From Anseranas semipalmata (taxonomy: Eukaryota > Chordata > Aves > Anseriformes > Anseranatidae), in contig VXAA01004383.1 of assembly GCA_013399115.1 (NCBI GenBank), forward strand, positions 290,478 through 354,477: a DNA stretch of 64,000 nucleotides, read 5' to 3'. The notes beneath the pieces were generated by a model. It worked only from the letters and a program-made list of their open reading frames with translations. It ran no database searches and had not been told where the DNA came from. The position numbers and the translations under genes are program-made. This document shows positions 59,287 to 64,000 of this stretch, one piece after another; position 1 is the first letter of the stretch; each line of letters begins with the position of its first letter.

Positions 59287-62200
59287 TGAGGGCTTGGCAG
59301 GCAGTAATCTCTTCAGGCAACAGACCTGAAGTTTAAGGAGCAGCTTATATACCTCTTTGGTGACCTGCCCCATGCACCAAGAAGCTAAGGAGCTGACGTT
59401 TGCTTTAATGGCTCGTCATGTTCGGTATGAGCTATGCTGAGGGGGAGCATCTGGTCAGTGGAATTCCAGTTGTGCTTCATCCCTGTGCACTCCTCAACCA
59501 CCTTTTCCTCTTGGCAGGTATTTAAGCTAGCACATAGGTCCATGCTGGAGGCAATGCCACACCGCCCGGTGCACGCTGCCAGGGGCACAGTCCCTCCCTG
59601 CTGGAACAAGGTGTGACAGCACAGGGGCGTGGGTGGTCCTGGTGATGCAGAGCAGGGTGAGAGAGTGGTGCCGCTGAGCAACCTCCTTGCACCAGCCCCT
59701 TTCATGCACCCAGTTTCTTGCAGCTAGGAAGAAGTTGTTTTCGTGCTGATTTAAGTGCTGGGATCTTGGCTGCCGGGCCTTGGCCATGGAAAGGAGAAAT
59801 GCTCTCCTCGCTCCTGTAGTAGTGTCTCGTGGTATAGACTGGTTTGGATTTGAGCTAATGACAGCAAACATCTGAATTTGCAAGTTCTCACTTCTTCCTT
59901 CCTTCTCAAGCACTCTCAAACCAATACGCCACACACTCAAACCAAACCGCTTCCTTGCGAGCATCTATGCTACCACGCTTTATGTAATTCAGACCTGCAA
60001 AATCACTTTCTCCAGGTACCTTGGTGCACACCAGTGTGTGATACTCTGACAAGGGATCTGAGGAGATCTGGTGTTCACTTCTTCGGACAAGCAAGAACCT
60101 TAATCTCTCTAAATAAGATGATTATCAAGTGGGTGTTTGTGCCTATTCTTGCTTTTGGGGACTCTCCTTTCCCTTTGCTGCCATGATTCATGAAACTCGT
60201 TAAACCAGAGTATGCCTAGCAGGAGAAGATTTAATTACACAGCAGTTGCAGGACAGTGATGGAATTTATGTTTGACAGGCTGATGGCAAGATGGCTTTAT
60301 CTCCAGAGCTGTTTAGATGTCAGGATGGCCAATTCCACCTGTAAGGCTGGGCAAGCTGTACCAGGCACTGAACCAGCAAGGAAGAAGGTGAAATATGTGC
60401 CAGGAAAAGGCTCGGGACACTGGCGGTTTGCATAAACAGACCGAAATGTGCCTGTCATCGCTGCGTCTGGGTCACCGTGAGGAAACATTATCTGGTAAAC
60501 CAACAGCCTCATGCTGCACAGTGACCTAGATAGGAAATACGATGCAGGGAGGGAGAGGGTGAGACAGTGCACTGTTGTGACACACGTATCAGGTTATTTG
60601 CTGTTGCTTTTATCTGGCTGTAGGAGTTTAATAGTCAATAAACCACTTGGAAGCAAGTTCTGGCCTCTCCCTTCCTTCTCAGGCACTCTCACACCAACAC
60701 AGTGTGCAGCCAGACGAACTTCTGAACAGCCTATTTCAGTACTTAGCAAAATAGTAACAAAATATTCTGAAAACCACAGTACACATCTCAGCTACGTGTG
60801 CACCACTTAAAAAGTACAGCCTTAAGGTTTCTGTGAAGCTGCTCAGAGGGATTACACTAACTTTAGGGTGACTGCTCTTCTGTGCATGTAAACAGCTTTG
60901 TTTACATAAAGAAAACTCTTCCCACTCTGGCATTTGCGATTACAGTAGACAAGGAACCACACATCTTGAGAAAGAGAGAAAACCGGGACTCAAAGGCTGC
61001 GTCCTAGAACAGCTCCTCTCACAAGATGTGCGGGTTCTCCCGAATCCCTCAGTGTGCATAATCCAGACTTTTGTTAAGATGTAGACCTTCAGTAGTGTGA
61101 AGTGTTTCCAGAAAAATCAACCTAGTTTCAGGTGAAGCAGGCTGGGGTCATTTTGCTCACTGGAATCAAAAAGCATAGGGAAGAGTTTTGGATTATACTA
61201 ATGCATGAAATCCCTTTCCACTTTCTCATGTTTTGTCACGGTGTATTTAAAAGCCACAAATATGACCAAGTTTTCTGTGATCAGTTGTTTTTTTTCCTTT
61301 GTAGCTTACCATTTAATTAGTACATATCATACACTCTAGCACATGTAAGATCAGATTGTTCTCATTTCAAAACTCTACCATAAAACCTTAGCGAACTGAA
61401 AGAATTACTGTTCTGATGCAGCGAGCACATCCCCCATACCTTTAAAGAAACTGCATCTGGATGACACTGAGGAAGGCGGAGGGATGACAATCTTGCAGGG
61501 CAATGGCTCAGTGCTCCTACATTATCATTTCCACATTATTTTTACAACAACAAAATAAAGATCTCTTTTAATGCTGAAACTCTCCTGCCAGGAAGAAAAA
61601 AAGATTAAAGATTGTTTATCAAAGGTTTTGGGGATAAAATAATAATTATCTACAGCCCAGTTTGTTCAATATGCAGTCTGTGAGCAGGAAAAGGATTTGT
61701 TTTTCATTTTTCATTCTTCTGTAGTCAGAGTGTTGTCTCCCAAATCAGCTCTGTTGGCTCCAAAGTACAGCATTTTGTCAAAATCAAGCCTCTTTCCTAT
61801 ATTCTCAGATTTTCTCCCCAAATAATCAAACAGATAATAGAGTATTCCTCTTTCAAATGCATAACAGAGATTTTGATATTTCCATGATGCTGAAGCGTCA
61901 GAAGCCAGACTCAAATTTTATTTTTTCAATCACATTTTTAAAGTTATTTCTTTTGAAAATACTACGTGAAGCTTGACCCCAACAAATTTTTGTCCACATT
62001 TAAACTGTAGATAAATCTTGGAAAACATAGTGTAACTAAATTTTGTAAGAGAACACTTTTTAATCTGCTGTCCCAATAAAGAAACCTATGTTAATAAAAA
62101 TGGGTCGTATTAAGACATTTTTTTTTCTAGCTTCTGTAGCAGTCCTGGTTGTTTTCTGTATTTATGTATTTTTCAGAAACAAAGTTTCAAGTATTCTGCT

Positions 62201-62429
62201 TTTGGAACTTTAGAGTTACATTTGTGGTTACTCTGTCAGCGTATTAACTCACACACGACAGTCCATCTGAGCAATTAAAAATTTTCTACACGGTAATTAA
62301 TGCAGTAGTGAATGCTATATAATTCTCAAAGCATTTATTGCTATTTTCATTGATCCCAGTGAAATCACTTCTCCGTTCATTCTGCGAAGTGAAGGATGCC
62401 TTCCCCTCTGCAGGCATGTTTCCTGACCC

Positions 62430-63020
62430 CTCGATGCGCACGGGAGAAGAGGAGCGGCCGGCTCTGACCTCCCTCTGCAGGGGCTGAGCAGACCGCTGGC
62501 ACCGTGCCCCGCGCAGCCGCTCCTGCCTTGCGCCCATGGTGCAAAATTGTCTTCGGTGCTGAGACGGCCATCGGCGCAGCTATTTTAAGTTGCTGTTCTG
62601 GAAATGCATTTCAAACTCCCACCTTTTTTTGTCTTTCCAAGCTGCTGCTTCTGCCCTAAACGTTCTCTCTAACAGGAAGTACTGTTTCATGAGAAATGAA
62701 ACATCTTTCAGAAAGGGTGTCTTACAGCTACTTCTAGCTCCCTTTCTCAGGTGTCTTTCTTTGCCACTTGCAGCTGAAGGTCACGGTGGCTGGATTTTTC
62801 CCTCTGCGGGCAGCAGTTTCTGTGTAGGACCGAAGGGAATCTCCCCACAGAGGCTCTTGGGAAGAGCCCTCCATCTTAGTTCTCCTCTCAGCCTGCCAGC
62901 AGACCTCATGTGAGACACAAGGAGGGCCCGCTCCCCTCGCCGGTTCCACCGCGCGGCTCCGCAACGCCCCTTCTGCTGCCGCCATGGGAGCTCAGCGCTC
63001 GGCTGCAGCACGGCATTGCA
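62430..63020. promoter_or_regulatory. G+C-rich patch, possible CpG island
   Basis: Two CpG-rich segments (about 62430-62585 and 62930-63020) stand out in A+T-rich flanks. Within the second, a GCCGCC-ATGG start context at 62984 opens a 59-codon frame to a TAG at 63161. No family is recognised. It could be an unannotated promoter, an enhancer or a noncoding RNA start. Confidence 0.25.
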
Positions 63021-64000
63021 AAACCTCCTCGGGGATGAAGATCTCCTCTATTTATAGACCGCTGAGGCTAGATGAGTATTTCCAGAGAGCGTTCTGGAAG
63101 GGCTCCCATCTAGCTGTGCTGAAGGCTGACCGAGGGAAACTAGTTTGCTACCTTGCTTCATAGCTTTGCCTTGCAAATGGCATTCACTAGACCTTTGCAG
63201 TAAAATATGCAGCGCACGAGGCAAGCATTTGGTGTTACACAATGGCATTTATGAACCTTCAAAGAAGTTTTCTTCCTTATGTGCCTCTTCCATATCTGGA
63301 TTACAAACGCAAAATCAGACCCTCTAATGTGAGCCCATATTCTCAATTAATTTCTATTTTAGGTCTGCGATTCAGTGCCATCTTAAGGTAATATAGAGCG
63401 AGAATTTTTAGCTTCATGCTGTAGCTTTTTCTTAAAAAGATTCAGTCTCTTGAGGCTGATATTTTTAAATCGAAAATAAGGTTCTATTAAAAAAAATGCA
63501 GTGCAAAATGTTGCTCTACAAAGATATGATTCAGCATTTCTTTTACTCGTGACAAATGAAATGCAGAGTATTTCTTAAAATAGGGGAGAAATGGTCACCC
63601 TCTTTAAAATAAGGTAACAACCAGGCTGGATACGCAGAGTAGGCATATCCACAAACACACGAGCCTTTGTGTGTATATGAGCTAGCCACTTTTGGCCTCC
63701 CACATTGATAAGTTGCTGTTTGTTTAAAAAAAAAAAAAAAATGAAAGCCCTTAACCACTTCTGCCCACAGCACGTGGCTTTTATTGGAGGATCTGTTTGC
63801 ACAAGGGAGGAGCTTTGCCTCCCACCCAAATTTCAACAACGCTTACAATGTGGTAAATAGGTGAGGATGGTCTCTATCTATTCTCTGCCTATTCCCTCCA
63901 GTTCAGCCTCCATCTAAATCCCAGAGTGAGGAACCTGTAATCTGAGGAACCCTTCTAGGAATCTTTTTTAGTGAAAACTCCTAAACATGGCCCTAGCACC

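Larger units (their letters stand above)
52046..64000. other. Intergenic region, right part of window
   Basis: Mixed composition with G+C-richer patches near 52.5, 55.0-55.5, 57.2-57.7 and 58.2-59.1 kb. Many short overlapping reading frames result from G+C content. No recognisable exon; EGLN1, the next gene in mammals on this side, is not detected. A roughly 50-base similar pair lies at 59879-59935 and 60652-60705. Confidence 0.55.

Noticed and set aside
61711..61914. 67-codon minus-strand frame with balanced composition
   Set aside because: It looked protein-like at first, but I recognise no family and checked no splice partner; too weak to call.

Overview
The window looks like avian (possibly other sauropsid) nuclear DNA. 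The signs are a vertebrate gene with GT-AG introns, A+T-rich intronic and intergenic sequence, degraded CR1-like LINEs, ERV-type solo LTRs, sparse microsatellites, and assembly gaps (200 N, 32 N and two single N). There is no prokaryotic gene organisation, no CRISPR array and no recognisable tRNA or rRNA gene.

The one gene I can identify with confidence is TSNAX (translin-associated factor X, TRAX), on the minus strand. Exons 2 to 6 were rebuilt by hand from splice sites with matching phases: 39659-39766, 36881-36995, 35133-35263, 22669-22796 and 20612-20986. They give 857 coding bases. A first coding piece of about 16 bases, the size used in human TSNAX, would bring the protein to 290 residues, the human length. 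That exon is not visible; it most likely lies in the 200-base gap at 41101-41300, inside a CpG-rich promoter. The catalytic acidic residues of the TRAX nuclease and a basic nuclear localisation motif are present. TRAX partners translin in the C3PO RNase, which clears the Argonaute passenger strand and processes tRNA leaders.

Layout: 1-18800 is intergenic, on the 3' side of TSNAX (DISC1 lies on this side in mammals, but I found none of its exons); it holds two antisense LINE relics, a MITE-like relic and possible conserved noncoding DNA. 18800-41300 is TSNAX, with a 12.3-kb intron 4. 41301-42447 is a 600-base-offset duplication next to the gap, probably two unmerged alleles. 42448-64000 is a gene-poor 5' flank with two related LTRs in opposite orientation (45177-45972, with a perfect 5-bp target duplication, and 48154-48828), a CR1-like LINE relic (about 50990-52045), and GC-rich patches, the clearest near 62.4-63.2 kb.

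The most interesting unexplained items are a pair of phase-compatible exon-like blocks on the minus strand inside TSNAX intron 4 (28741-28850 and 28212-28427), and the structure of the LTRs, which carry an internal array of about 36-bp units built around AATAA(A)GCT. No complete new system is evident, and much of the window is ordinary noncoding vertebrate DNA.
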